Part shown: positions 27,533 to 36,811 of the stretch, piece after piece
How positions within the stretch are numbered: position 1 is the first letter of the stretch
Layout: each line of letters begins with the position of its first letter
Assembly: GCF_001628715.1 (NCBI RefSeq)
Contig: NZ_CP011120.1
Span: 744,001 to 808,000 of the forward strand
Length of the DNA: 64,000 nt
Source of the DNA: Acetobacter oryzifermentans
GTDB lineage: Bacteria > Pseudomonadota > Alphaproteobacteria > Acetobacterales > Acetobacteraceae
Direction: 5' to 3'
The notes under the pieces: generated by a model
Told to the model about the DNA's origin: nothing
Databases searched by the model: none
What the model saw: only the letters and a program-made list of their open reading frames with translations
Translations under genes and position numbers: made by a program

Positions 27533-28365
27533 GCACAAACGCGCAGGATACCTCAGCATGGCGTGATCTGCGCCCGCGGCTTATGTCTGCCGCTGTGCTG
27601 GTGGCTGTGGCCGGTACGTGCATTGGTTTGGGTGGCTTGGCGTATGATGCCCTTATTCTGGGCATGATGGGCGGCATGGCGGTAGAGGCCGCAGCCTTGT
27701 TTGGGCTTTCCATTAAAAGCTGGCGCGGCGTGCTGTATATGCTGTGGGCTATTTGTGCCGGGCTTTCTGCGGCTACCGGGCATTGGGCTTATTTTATTGT
27801 TTTTTGCCTCAGCTCTCTGGTGTTTGGTGCTCCGCTTTGCGCCATTATGTGCGTGATTATTCTGGCAGGCACGGCGCTGCTATGGTTACGGCAGGCCAGC
27901 TTCTGGCCCGTTCTGTTTGTGATTGCCGTTGTGGTGGCCAGCGATAGTTCGGCCTATGTGGCGGGGCGCATTTTTGGCGGCCCCAAGCTGGCACCGCGTA
28001 TCTCTCCGGGTAAAACGCGCTCCGGTGCTGTTGGCGGCTTGGTGGGCGCTGTGGCAACCGGCGGTATTGTTGCCACACTTTCCGGCTTAGGTGGCATGGG
28101 TTCCGCACTGGTATGGGGGGGTATCTTGGGTATTTCCGCTCAAGCAGGAGATCTGGCCGAAAGCGCAATGAAGCGCGCCTTGGGCGTAAAGGATTCGGGT
28201 AAGCTGCTGCCGGGGCATGGTGGCCTGCTGGATCGGTTTGATGGGTTGGTGGTGGCTGCACCTGTGGCGGCACTGGTTTCTGTATGTGCGGGGGCTTCCA
28301 TGCCATTTTGGGCAGCAGGCGCACGCACCATTTTAAGGGCTCTGGCAGGCCATCTGCCGGGGTAG
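27529..28365 (+). CDS. cdsA: Phosphatidate cytidylyltransferase
   Basis: This integral membrane enzyme makes CDP-diacylglycerol from CTP and phosphatidate for phospholipid synthesis. The 278-aa protein has several hydrophobic helices and the C-terminal CdsA signature (SAMKRALGVKDSGKLLPGHG followed by GLLDRFD). The ATGA overlap with uppS indicates translational coupling; dxr follows after 75 nt. Confidence 0.96.
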   Translation: MSTNAQDTSAWRDLRPRLMSAAVLVAVAGTCIGLGGLAYDALILGMMGGMAVEAAALFGLSIKSWRGVLYMLWAICAGLSAATGHWAYFIVFCLSSLVFGAPLCAIMCVIILAGTALLWLRQASFWPVLFVIAVVVASDSSAYVAGRIFGGPKLAPRISPGKTRSGAVGGLVGAVATGGIVATLSGLGGMGSALVWGGILGISAQAGDLAESAMKRALGVKDSGKLLPGHGGLLDRFDGLVVAAPVAALVSVCAGASMPFWAAGARTILRALAGHLPG

Positions 28366-28440
28366 GGCCAATGGGTGGTGTGGCTGCCTGTTGGGCGGCC
28401 TGCCGCCGTTTGTATTTTCAGGTTTGGAAAGACGTTAAGC

Positions 28441-29598
28441 ATGAGAACCGTAACCGTTCTGGGCAGCACTGGCAGCATTGGCTGTTCAACCGTAGATCTG
28501 CTGGAGCAGGCGCGAGACCAGTTTCGGGTGCGGGCGCTTGTGGGGGGCAAAAATGCTGCCAAACTGGCAGAGCAGGCCCGTAGCCTACAGGCGGAACTGG
28601 CTGTTCTGGCTGATGAAAGCGCGTTTGAAGAACTGAAGACCCTGCTGGCAGGCAGCGGCATAAAAGTTGCCTGTGGCCGTCAGGCGGTGATTGATGCCGC
28701 AGCCCTTCCGGCAGATTGGACAATGGCCGCCATTACAGGCGCTGCGGGGCTGGAACCCACGCTGGCTGCCGTTAAAAACGGCAAAAGCATTGCACTGGCC
28801 AACAAGGAAGCTTTGGTGTGCGCCGGTGATGTGATGCTGCGTGCCGTAAAGGAAGCAGGCGCGACACTGCTGCCTGTGGATTCTGAGCACAATGCTGTTT
28901 TTCAGGCCATGGCTGATCGGCAGATCGATCAGGTTGAAAAAATTATTCTCACGGCTTCTGGTGGCCCGTTCCGCACCTCCACGTTGGAAGAAATGCGTGT
29001 AGCCACCCGTGCGCAGGCGCTTAAGCACCCAACATGGAGCATGGGGGCCAAAATCAGCATCGATTCTGCCAGCATGTTCAACAAGGGGCTGGAAGTTATT
29101 GAAGCCGCCCGTATCTTCAATCTGCCGGAAGACAAAATTGATGTGTTGGTGCATCCGCAATCTGTGGTGCACGGCATGGTGCAGTACACAGATGGCAGCC
29201 TGATTGCCCAGATGGGTTCTGCTGATATGCGTATCCCCATCGCACACACGCTGGCTTGGCCGCAGCGTATGGCCACGACGTCTCCCCAGTTGGATCTGGC
29301 GGCTTTTGGTAAGCTGGAATTTTATGCGCCGGATGAAGTGCGCTTTCCAGCACTCCGCCTTGCGCGTGAGGCACTGCGTAAGGGTGGGGCCGCACCTGCC
29401 ATCCTTTCCGCGGCTAACGAAATTGCGGTTGATGCCTTTCTGCACGAACAGATCGGCTTTTTGGATATTTCCCGCATTGTGGAAGAAGTTATGGTGGCGC
29501 TTGGCGCACCGCCAGCAGATACGCTGGACGCCGTGCTGCATTGGGATGCTGAGGCACGCCGTGCCGCGCAGCGCCTGATTCCCGTTCACGCGGCTTGA
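28441..29598 (+). CDS. dxr: 1-deoxy-D-xylulose 5-phosphate reductoisomerase
   Basis: This protein catalyses the NADPH-dependent second step of the MEP isoprenoid pathway, feeding UppS upstream. The start at ATG 28441 gives 385 aa beginning RTVTVLGSTGSIG (NADPH-binding). Metal and substrate residues lie in LPVDSEHNAVFQ, ILTASGGPFR and the KISIDSASMFNKGLEVIEA segment. A longer in-frame opening back to 28375 is not supported. The only SD-like sequence is GACGTTAAGC, which is weak. Confidence 0.97.
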   Translation: MRTVTVLGSTGSIGCSTVDLLEQARDQFRVRALVGGKNAAKLAEQARSLQAELAVLADESAFEELKTLLAGSGIKVACGRQAVIDAAALPADWTMAAITGAAGLEPTLAAVKNGKSIALANKEALVCAGDVMLRAVKEAGATLLPVDSEHNAVFQAMADRQIDQVEKIILTASGGPFRTSTLEEMRVATRAQALKHPTWSMGAKISIDSASMFNKGLEVIEAARIFNLPEDKIDVLVHPQSVVHGMVQYTDGSLIAQMGSADMRIPIAHTLAWPQRMATTSPQLDLAAFGKLEFYAPDEVRFPALRLAREALRKGGAAPAILSAANEIAVDAFLHEQIGFLDISRIVEEVMVALGAPPADTLDAVLHWDAEARRAAQRLIPVHAA

Positions 29599-29629
29599 GA
29601 AAACGCAGCCCCCAGCCGATATCGGAAGA

Positions 29630-30742
29630 ATGATGATACACGATTACCTGCGTACACTGCTTTCCTTCGTTTTCGTGCTGGGTGTGTTGGTGAGCTTTCA
29701 CGAACTTGGCCACTATCTGGCGGCCAAGTGGCGTGGCGTGCATGTTGAGGTGTTCTCGCTTGGGTTTGGCCCAGCCCTGTTCCGCTGGCGCGATAAATCC
29801 GGCACGGAATGGCGTATCTGCCCCATTCCTTTGGGTGGTTACGTGCGCCCCCACGGGTTTGAAGACCCCGAAGACGCGACCCCAGAGCAAAAAGCTGCGT
29901 GGATAAAGGGCCGTACCTTTCACGATAAATCGGTTTTTTCCCGCGCTATTGTTATTCTGGCAGGCCCGATTTTTAACTTCATTTTGGCCTTTGTGCTGTT
30001 TGCTGTGCTGTTTGCCACAACAGGCCAGCCGCATGTGCGCGATCAGATTGCAACCGTTATGCCAAATGGCGCAGCGGCTGTGGCTGGTGTGCAACAGGGC
30101 GATGTCATTCAGCGTATCGGCAGCCATGATGTTACCGGCGTGGAAGATATTCAGGCCTCCATTTCCACGCAGGCTGGGGCACAAACCACGCTCACCGTAA
30201 AACGTGGCGAACAGAGCGTGACGTTGCCCATTACCATCGGCAAGGCCCCGGATTCGACTCCTCAAAAGCCGCATGGTCAGCTTGGTATTATTTTTGCCAC
30301 GGAAGTTGGTAAGCCACTGCCATTTCCGCAGGCTGTGGTGGCGGGCGTAAAAGCCACATGGAACGCCAGCGTGCAAACGCTGGATGGCGTGTGGCAGATT
30401 CTAACCGGCCAGCATACAGCCAAAGATTTGGGCGGTCCGCTCAAGATTGCGCAACTTTCCGGGCAGGTGGCGCAGTATGGGTTTGCCAGCCTGTTGTCCT
30501 TTATGGCGCTGCTCTCTGTTAACCTTGGGCTGATTAATCTCTTCCCCGTGCCGCTTCTTGATGGTGGACGTCTGGTTTTTTATGCCATAGAGGCAATAAG
30601 AGGCCGCCCGGTTTCCAAGCGGGTGCAAGAGATCAGTTTTCAGGTTGGTTTTGCATTGCTTGCGGGCCTGTTCCTGTTCTCCACGTTCAATGACCTTTCA
30701 GGTTTTGGCCTGTTCAGGTGGATTGCTTCGCTTGTAGGATGA
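29630..30742 (+). CDS. rseP: Site-2 intramembrane metalloprotease RseP
   Basis: The M50 zinc protease cleaves anti-sigma factors and remnant signal peptides within the membrane. The 370-aa protein has H24-E25-x-x-H28 in an N-terminal helix, the second zinc ligand in LFPVPLLDGGRLVFY, one central PDZ domain (about 125-200) and four hydrophobic segments. One PDZ domain, rather than the two of E. coli RseP, is usual in many alphaproteobacteria. Position dxr-rseP-bamA is conserved. The start may be 29630 or 29633. Confidence 0.95.
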   Translation: MMIHDYLRTLLSFVFVLGVLVSFHELGHYLAAKWRGVHVEVFSLGFGPALFRWRDKSGTEWRICPIPLGGYVRPHGFEDPEDATPEQKAAWIKGRTFHDKSVFSRAIVILAGPIFNFILAFVLFAVLFATTGQPHVRDQIATVMPNGAAAVAGVQQGDVIQRIGSHDVTGVEDIQASISTQAGAQTTLTVKRGEQSVTLPITIGKAPDSTPQKPHGQLGIIFATEVGKPLPFPQAVVAGVKATWNASVQTLDGVWQILTGQHTAKDLGGPLKIAQLSGQVAQYGFASLLSFMALLSVNLGLINLFPVPLLDGGRLVFYAIEAIRGRPVSKRVQEISFQVGFALLAGLFLFSTFNDLSGFGLFRWIASLVG

Positions 30743-30827
30743 ATGACGGCGGGAACAGGAAGGGAAGTGCTTGCGTGACAGGGGTGATTTCGGATACCTC
30801 CCGTTGCGGGCGGAATGAGAACGGAAG

Positions 30828-33332
30828 ATGGGCTTTCGTACGAAAAGCGACCCGGATGGAAGGAAGCAGATCTTGACGGGTAAGCGTTCAGCCCTGTTCG
30901 TTTCTGTCTGTGTGCTACCTTTTGTGATGGTGGATGGCAGACAGGCATCCGCCGCATCAACAGAAGGTACAAGTGCCGCCGCACCTGCTGCGGTGGTGGC
31001 GCCATCCCGCGCCATACATGCGCGCACGCCGCGCCTTTCCGAATCCACATCATCTGTTGCGCCTACGGGCGGATATATTGAAGATATCCGGGTATCGGGT
31101 AACACCCGTATCGAAACCAACACCGTGCTGTCCTATATGGTTGCGCGTGTGGGGGACCCGTTCAGTCAGGATGATCTGGATCGTTCGCTCAAAACTCTTT
31201 ACGCCACCGGCCTGTTCAAGGATGTTACGCTGCGCCGTGATGGCAACATCCTGCTGGTGCGCCTGAAGGAAAACCCCATCGTCAACCGTATCGTGTTCGA
31301 GGGGAACCACGCCGCTAAGGATGAAGACCTGCGAAAGGTGCTGGCTTTGCGCCCGCGTGCGGTGTTCTCGGCCGAAACCACGGCGGATGATCGGCAGCGT
31401 ATTCTGGAAGTGTACGCCCAGAAGGCCCGCTTTGCTGCGGTGGTAACGCCACAGATTATCAAGCTGGCGCATAACCGTGTGGATGTGGTTTTCCAGATTA
31501 ACGAAGGGCCGCAGACACTTATCAGCAAGATTGCGTTTGTAGGCAACAAGGCGTACAGCGAATCCAGTCTGGCAGGCGTTGTTTCTTCTAAGGAAACAGC
31601 TTGGTACCACTTCCTGTCCTCATCCGATGAGTACAACCCCGAACGTATTAAATACGATGCGGAATTGCTGCGCCGGTTTTACCTGCGCAACGGGTTTGTG
31701 GATTTTCAGATCAAGGACGTAAAAGGCGAGCTCTCGCCGGATCGGAAGTCTTTCTACGTCACCTTCACGATGGATGAAGGTGTGCGTTACCGTTTGGGTA
31801 AGGTGGATATCCGCTCCAGCCTGCGCCATGTGCCAGCTAAATCTTTGCGTAAGTATGTCGAGCTGTTCCCGCATCAGTGGTACGATGGCAAGGCCGTGCA
31901 GGATAACGCTACGGATATGGAGGAAATCCTCCAGGCCGAAGGGCATCCGTTTGCACAAGTACGCCCCACCATTGCCCGTAATCCGGAAAAGCGGATAGTC
32001 AACCTGCTGTTTGATGTGAGCGAAGGCCCACGCCATTACGTTGAGCGTATTGATGTGAACGGCAACACCATCACGCAGGATAATGTGGTTCGCCGTCAGT
32101 TGCCGTTTGCTGAGGGTGACCCCTACACCACCAGCTACAAGAAATACGCCAAGGAAGCTGTGCAGGATCTGGGCTTCTTTAAGAGCGTAGATGTTTCCAC
32201 CGCTCAGGGTTCTACGCCTGATCGCACCAACGTTGCGGTGAACGTGGTGGAAAAACCCACCGGGGAATTCTCGCTTGGTGGCGGTTACTCAACCGACGTG
32301 GGTGTGATCGGTAACGTTGGGCTAAAACAGCATAACCTGCTGGGCACCGGGGTTGATGCCGGGTTCTCTGGCACCGTTTCGCAGTGGCAAAAACAGGCGG
32401 ATATCTCCATCACCAACCCTGCATTTATGGGGCGCAACCTTGTTGCTGGTGCGGATATCTTCTTTGTTGAAAACAACTACCAGACCTATCAGAACTATTC
32501 TGAAGGGCGCTACGGTATCACCCTGCGTATGGGGTATTCGTACAACCGCTATCTGTCCCAATCATGGAACTACAGCCTGATCCGCCGTTGGGTGGGTGAT
32601 ACATGGGATCAGTCCTCCTACTACGTGTTGGATCAGAAGGGTAAGTCTTTGCTCTCGCAGCTGAGCACCACCCTTATGTATGATACGCGTGATAACCGCA
32701 TGGCGCCGCATAGTGGGTACTATGTGTCTGTTGGCGGTGACTTTGCCGGTATTGGTGGCGATGAAAAATACGTCCGCGGTAAGGTTAACGGGGCGTACTA
32801 TGTGCCGTTGGATGATATTACCAACAGCCATAGCTGGACATTCATGGTGCGCGGTGGCGCCGGGTACATGGCTGACTGGGGTAATGGCCGCCACGATATT
32901 ATTGATAACTTCTATCTGGGTGGTAACAACCTGCGCGGCTTCTTGGATGGTGGTGCAGGCCCGCGTAGTGTGGGTATCCTCAACCATTCGTCCGAAGATT
33001 TGTTGGGTGGGCGCTTTATGTATAACGCTTCTGCCCAGCTTAACTTCCCTATTCCGTTCCTGTCTGACATGGGTATTGGCGGGCGTGCGTTTGTGGATAC
33101 AGGGAGTGTCGCTGGTTTGCGTGTGAAGCGCCTTTATACAAGCAAGGCGAATGATGGTATCTATTACACGCCTGTCAGCGGTGATACATTGCGCCCACGT
33201 GTAAGTGCTGGTGCTGGTTTTTCATGGAAAAGTCCGTTTGGTTTGCTGAACATCGATCTGGGTGTGCCAGTTATGCGGAGCCATAATGACCGCACGCAGC
33301 TCCTTCGCTTTGGCTTCGGCCAGCAATTCTGA
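30828..33332 (+). CDS. bamA: Outer membrane protein assembly factor BamA
   Basis: The central beta-barrel of the BAM complex inserts outer-membrane proteins. The 834-aa precursor has a signal region, five POTRA repeats (about 75-430, starting IEDIRVSGNTRIETNTV) and a 16-strand barrel domain with the lid-lock VRGxGF-type stretch (NNLRGFLDGGAGPRS). It ends in F (GFGQQF). The start is ambiguous: ATG 30828 follows GGAAG closely, whereas TTG 30873 has GGAAGGAAG at 8 nt and would give a more compact signal peptide. The downstream Skp-like chaperone gene begins right after its stop. Confidence 0.96.
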   Translation: MGFRTKSDPDGRKQILTGKRSALFVSVCVLPFVMVDGRQASAASTEGTSAAAPAAVVAPSRAIHARTPRLSESTSSVAPTGGYIEDIRVSGNTRIETNTVLSYMVARVGDPFSQDDLDRSLKTLYATGLFKDVTLRRDGNILLVRLKENPIVNRIVFEGNHAAKDEDLRKVLALRPRAVFSAETTADDRQRILEVYAQKARFAAVVTPQIIKLAHNRVDVVFQINEGPQTLISKIAFVGNKAYSESSLAGVVSSKETAWYHFLSSSDEYNPERIKYDAELLRRFYLRNGFVDFQIKDVKGELSPDRKSFYVTFTMDEGVRYRLGKVDIRSSLRHVPAKSLRKYVELFPHQWYDGKAVQDNATDMEEILQAEGHPFAQVRPTIARNPEKRIVNLLFDVSEGPRHYVERIDVNGNTITQDNVVRRQLPFAEGDPYTTSYKKYAKEAVQDLGFFKSVDVSTAQGSTPDRTNVAVNVVEKPTGEFSLGGGYSTDVGVIGNVGLKQHNLLGTGVDAGFSGTVSQWQKQADISITNPAFMGRNLVAGADIFFVENNYQTYQNYSEGRYGITLRMGYSYNRYLSQSWNYSLIRRWVGDTWDQSSYYVLDQKGKSLLSQLSTTLMYDTRDNRMAPHSGYYVSVGGDFAGIGGDEKYVRGKVNGAYYVPLDDITNSHSWTFMVRGGAGYMADWGNGRHDIIDNFYLGGNNLRGFLDGGAGPRSVGILNHSSEDLLGGRFMYNASAQLNFPIPFLSDMGIGGRAFVDTGSVAGLRVKRLYTSKANDGIYYTPVSGDTLRPRVSAGAGFSWKSPFGLLNIDLGVPVMRSHNDRTQLLRFGFGQQF

Positions 33333-33339
33333 GGTAATG

Positions 33340-34209
33340 ATGCGTTTTTCCACCAGAACTGCCCTGCTGGGGGCTGTTGTCCTGTCTTTTTCTTCGGCTC
33401 TTGTGCCTTGTGCACAGGCGCAGAATGGGGGCGGGTGGTTTGTGCCCAAAACCCAGCAGCCTGCTGCACAGGCTCCGGCACAGCATCCGGCTGCGGCCCG
33501 TCGCGCTCCCGCTCCGGTGCAGTTGCCCGCACCGCCAGCAGATAGCCAGGAAGCAGATCAGGCTCCGCCCGTACTGCCGTTGCCGCCTATTCCATCTGCG
33601 CCAGAAGTTGCCAAGGAAGCTCCGCCGCCCACAACAGTTATTGGCGTAATTAGCGTTGGCGGCGTTATGCGTCAGTCTTCCGCAGCCATGCAGGTTGAAC
33701 GTACTTTGGGTGGCCGCCGAGATGAACTGGCGCAGGATCTCCAGAAGGAACAGGCTGGCTGGCGTGATGAACAGCAGAAACTTCAGGCGCAGGCCAAGTC
33801 TCTGACATCCGAGCAGATTCAGACGCGTGAACGCAGCTTGCAAGCCCGCGTGATGAAAGCGCAGCGCGATTTCCGTAACCGCAACCGCATCATTCAGGAA
33901 GCAGCACAGGTTTCCTTGGGCCAGATTGAACGTGAGCTGGTGCAGGTTATCCAGAAAGTGGCTGCCGCACATGGCATGAACCTTGTGCTGCATAGCGAAC
34001 AGGTGGCCCTGCATGTTGATGGGCAGGATATCACCAACGAAGTAGCCGTGCAGCTAAACAAGATTCTGCCGTCTGTATTCATTCCAGAAGCTAATGTAGA
34101 CCCCGAAGAACTGGCTAAATCTGGCAAAATGCCGACAACGGCAGATGCAGATCAAGGCCCGCGCACAGGTCCGGCTCCAGTAGTGGCACCGGCAGCCGGG
34201 CAGCAGTAA
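33340..34209 (+). CDS. OmpH/Skp-family periplasmic chaperone
   Basis: About 289 aa. It has a signal peptide (RFSTRTALLGAVVLSFSSALV ending in AQA), a long Pro/Ala/Gln-rich linker to about residue 95, then the Skp/OmpH core (IGVISVGGVMRQSSAAMQ and a charged coiled coil with LQKEQAGWRDEQQKL). Skp holds unfolded outer-membrane proteins for BamA, and the gene follows bamA directly, as in other proteobacteria. GAGG (33331-33334) fits ATG 33340 better than ATG 33337. The proline-rich linker and low-complexity tail make it longer than E. coli Skp (161 aa). Confidence 0.9.
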   Translation: MRFSTRTALLGAVVLSFSSALVPCAQAQNGGGWFVPKTQQPAAQAPAQHPAAARRAPAPVQLPAPPADSQEADQAPPVLPLPPIPSAPEVAKEAPPPTTVIGVISVGGVMRQSSAAMQVERTLGGRRDELAQDLQKEQAGWRDEQQKLQAQAKSLTSEQIQTRERSLQARVMKAQRDFRNRNRIIQEAAQVSLGQIERELVQVIQKVAAAHGMNLVLHSEQVALHVDGQDITNEVAVQLNKILPSVFIPEANVDPEELAKSGKMPTTADADQGPRTGPAPVVAPAAGQQ

Positions 34210-34211
34210 TC

Positions 34212-35297
34212 GTGGCTGAGGGTACAACATTTTCCGGGCCGGCAGACCCTCGTTTTTTCACCCGGGCGGGGCCGTTTGATGCGGCCACGCTGGCTGAAAC
34301 CGCAGGGGCGGAACTGGTGCTGCCTAAAGCCGGTGCCCTGCCAGAAAAAGGCTTTGTGGGTATTGCGCCGCTACAGGCCGCAGGCCCGCATGATGTCAGC
34401 TTTCTGGATAACCGCCGGTATGCCCCTTTGCTGGAGCAAACCAAGGCCGGGCTGGTGATTGTTGCGCCTGCTTTTGCAGATAAGGTGCCTGCCGGGTGTG
34501 CCGCACTGGTAACGGGCACGCCGTATCTGGCGTGGTCTCGCATTGCGCGGTTGTTTCACCCACGGGTGCCAGCGCGTGCGGGGGTGCATCCTTCAGCATG
34601 TATAGACCCCACAGCCAGCATAGACCCCACGGCAGAAATTGGGCCGTTTGTGGTGGTTGGGGCCAAGGCGGAAATTGGGCCGGGTTGTATTATCGGTTCC
34701 CACGCCGTGGTGGGAGATGGCGTGCAGCTTGCGCAGGATTGCCGCATTGGCAGCCACGTTACACTCTCCCACGCTGTGTTGGGCGAACGGGTTATTATTC
34801 TGCCCGGCTCCCGCATTGGGCAGGATGGGTTTGGTTTTGCAGTTGGCCCGCAGGGGTTTGAAACCGTGCCGCAGCTTGGCCGCGTGGTGCTGGAAAACGA
34901 TGTAGAAATTGGCGCCAACAGCACAATTGACCGTGGTTCGGTGAATGATACGGTTATTGGTGCAGGATCACGTCTCGACAATCTGGTGCAGATCGGCCAC
35001 AACGCCCGTCTGGGGCGGTGTTGTATTGTGGTTTCGCAGGCCGGGATCTCTGGCTCCACCGTGCTGGAAGACTATGTAACAATTGCCGCGCAGGCTGGCC
35101 TTATCGGGCATATCCGCATTGGCGCAAAGGCGCGTATTGGCGCGCAATGTGGCGTAATGTCGGATATAGAAGGCGGCGCGGATGTTATTGGCAGCCCAGC
35201 TATGCCGTTCAGGGAATTTTTCCGGAACGTAGCGGTATTGCGCAAGCTGGCAAAAAAAGCGTCTGGATCGGCCAAGAACGGTTCGGACAAGGGATAA
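34212..35297 (+). CDS. lpxD: UDP-3-O-(3-hydroxyacyl)glucosamine N-acyltransferase
   Basis: Third step of lipid A synthesis. The 361-aa protein has an N-terminal substrate-binding domain with GIAPLQAAGPHDVSFLDNRRY and a left-handed beta-helix of hexapeptide repeats (PTASIDPTAEIGPFVVVGA onwards), including the catalytic-histidine region LVQIGHNARLG. The GTG start lies 2 nt after the skp stop. It is part of skp-lpxD-fabZ-lpxA-lpxI. Confidence 0.96.
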   Translation: MAEGTTFSGPADPRFFTRAGPFDAATLAETAGAELVLPKAGALPEKGFVGIAPLQAAGPHDVSFLDNRRYAPLLEQTKAGLVIVAPAFADKVPAGCAALVTGTPYLAWSRIARLFHPRVPARAGVHPSACIDPTASIDPTAEIGPFVVVGAKAEIGPGCIIGSHAVVGDGVQLAQDCRIGSHVTLSHAVLGERVIILPGSRIGQDGFGFAVGPQGFETVPQLGRVVLENDVEIGANSTIDRGSVNDTVIGAGSRLDNLVQIGHNARLGRCCIVVSQAGISGSTVLEDYVTIAAQAGLIGHIRIGAKARIGAQCGVMSDIEGGADVIGSPAMPFREFFRNVAVLRKLAKKASGSAKNGSDKG

Positions 35298-35307
35298 ACT
35301 AAGGTCG

Positions 35308-35820
35308 GTGCTTGTTACCGGCGCAAAGGGTGGTTTCGGGGACGTGGAGACGAAACAAGAATCGCAGCAGGACGCTCAGACGATCGACAGAATTGACGTC
35401 AACCGTATCATGCAGGCGATTCCGCACAGATATCCTTTTCTTCTGATCGACCGGATGGAAGATATCGTCCTGGGAGAAGAGGCAACAGGTATCAAGAATG
35501 TTTCGGTCAATGAACCATTCTTTCAGGGGCATTTTCCTGCACGCCCTGTTATGCCGGGTGTATTGCTGGTTGAGGCTATGGCGCAAACCGCCGCAACCTT
35601 GGTTGTGCTTACACTGGGTAAGGACTTTGAGGGCAAGCTGGTGTACTTCATGACCATTGAAGGCGCAAAATTCCGCCGCCCGGTAGAGCCGGGGGATCAG
35701 GTGCGCATTCATGTGGCCAAGGAACGCCATCGCTCCAATGTGTGGAAATTCCGCGGTGAAGCCCGCGTAGAAGGCACTGTGGTGGCGGAAGCCACATTCA
35801 GCGCCATGATTATGGGTTGA
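35308..35820 (+). CDS. fabZ: 3-hydroxyacyl-ACP dehydratase FabZ
   Basis: This protein dehydrates beta-hydroxyacyl-ACP in fatty acid synthesis and competes with LpxA/LpxD for the same acyl-ACP pool. The hot-dog fold protein has the catalytic His in IPHRYPFLLIDR and Glu in MPGVLLVEAMAQTAA. GTG 35308 gives 170 aa. GTG 35344 (158 aa) is closer to the family's usual 150 or so, so the N-terminus is uncertain. lpxA follows after 130 nt containing a palindrome. Confidence 0.95.
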   Translation: MLVTGAKGGFGDVETKQESQQDAQTIDRIDVNRIMQAIPHRYPFLLIDRMEDIVLGEEATGIKNVSVNEPFFQGHFPARPVMPGVLLVEAMAQTAATLVVLTLGKDFEGKLVYFMTIEGAKFRRPVEPGDQVRIHVAKERHRSNVWKFRGEARVEGTVVAEATFSAMIMG

Positions 35821-35905
35821 GAACCCGGCCTGTTCACATCATTCTGTTAAGGCAAGTCAGGTTTGCCCCGAAACTGCCCAGATTTTTTTACAAAAGGGTA
35901 AGGTA

Positions 35906-35919
35906 GGGCAAATTTGCCC
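35906..35919 (+). promoter_or_regulatory. 14-bp perfect palindrome upstream of lpxA
   Basis: GGGCAAATTTGCCC is a perfect inverted repeat with no spacer, 32 nt before the lpxA start. A related half-site (TTTGCCCC) occurs near 35861. A spacer-free palindrome fits a protein-binding operator better than an RNA hairpin. The binding protein is unknown. Confidence 0.4.
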
Positions 35920-35950
35920 GGCCAACGGTGAACGGAAATAAGGAACTGAA

Positions 35951-36811
35951 TTGGTGCACGCTGCAGAGGAAGCCAGATCAACCGTTGTCCACCCAACGGC
36001 TCTTGTTGCTCCCGGTGCGCGGCTTGGGCAGGGGGTGGTTATCGGCCCTTGGTGTTCTGTCGGGCCAGATGTCACGATTGAAGACGGGGTTGAGCTGATC
36101 TCTCATGTGGTGGTCGATGGCCACACACGTTTGGGGGCGGGTTCACGCTATTTTCCGTTTTGCACCGTGGGCATGGCCCCGCAGGACTTGAAGTATAAAG
36201 GTGAGCCAACCCGGTGCGAGATCGGGGCTGGTACAGTGGTGCGTGAACACGTTACCATCCATCGTGGCACCGCCACGGGGTCTGGCCTTACCAAGGTGGG
36301 GCAGAATGTGCTCATCATGGCCAACGCCCACGTAGCGCATGATTGCGTGCTGGGTGATCGCGTTATTATCGTGAATAACGTGGTGATGGGCGGGCATGTT
36401 AGCATTGAGGATGATGCCCGTATTATGGGCTCCGCTGCCATTCATCAGTTTGTCCGCATTGGGCATGCAGCCCTTGTGGGCGGTGTGGCTGGGGTGGAAG
36501 CCGATGTTATTCCTTACGGCAGTGTGCTGGGCAACCGCGCGCGGCTAATTGGCCTGCATTGGATCTGGCTGCGCCGGAATGGCGTGCAGTCTGATGAAAT
36601 CCATCGGATGCGTAAGGCGTTTCTTACGCTGTACCCTAAAAATGGCTGTGGGGAAGATCCGTTTTCTGTGCGTCTGGAACGGGTGCGTGCAGAATTTGGT
36701 GATAACCCCCGTGTGCGTGAAATTCTGGACTTTATAGATGCTCCTAGTCGGCGTGGCCTTGTGCGCCCCGCACGGCAGGATCTGGAGCGTGCAGAAACCG
36801 AGGGCGCGTGA
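35951..36811 (+). CDS. lpxA: UDP-N-acetylglucosamine O-acyltransferase
   Basis: First step of lipid A synthesis. The protein (286 aa from TTG 35951, 285 from GTG 35954) is a left-handed beta-helix of hexapeptide repeats (VVHPTALVAPGARLGQGVVI onwards) with the catalytic His region NVLIMANAHVAHDC and a helical C-terminal domain. AAGGA at 35939-35943 suits either start. Its stop overlaps the lpxI start by 4 nt. Confidence 0.95.
   Translation: MVHAAEEARSTVVHPTALVAPGARLGQGVVIGPWCSVGPDVTIEDGVELISHVVVDGHTRLGAGSRYFPFCTVGMAPQDLKYKGEPTRCEIGAGTVVREHVTIHRGTATGSGLTKVGQNVLIMANAHVAHDCVLGDRVIIVNNVVMGGHVSIEDDARIMGSAAIHQFVRIGHAALVGGVAGVEADVIPYGSVLGNRARLIGLHWIWLRRNGVQSDEIHRMRKAFLTLYPKNGCGEDPFSVRLERVRAEFGDNPRVREILDFIDAPSRRGLVRPARQDLERAETEGA

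Noticed and set aside
28585..29589. 334-codon minus-strand frame opposite dxr
   Set aside because: Antisense shadow; dxr motifs are unambiguous.
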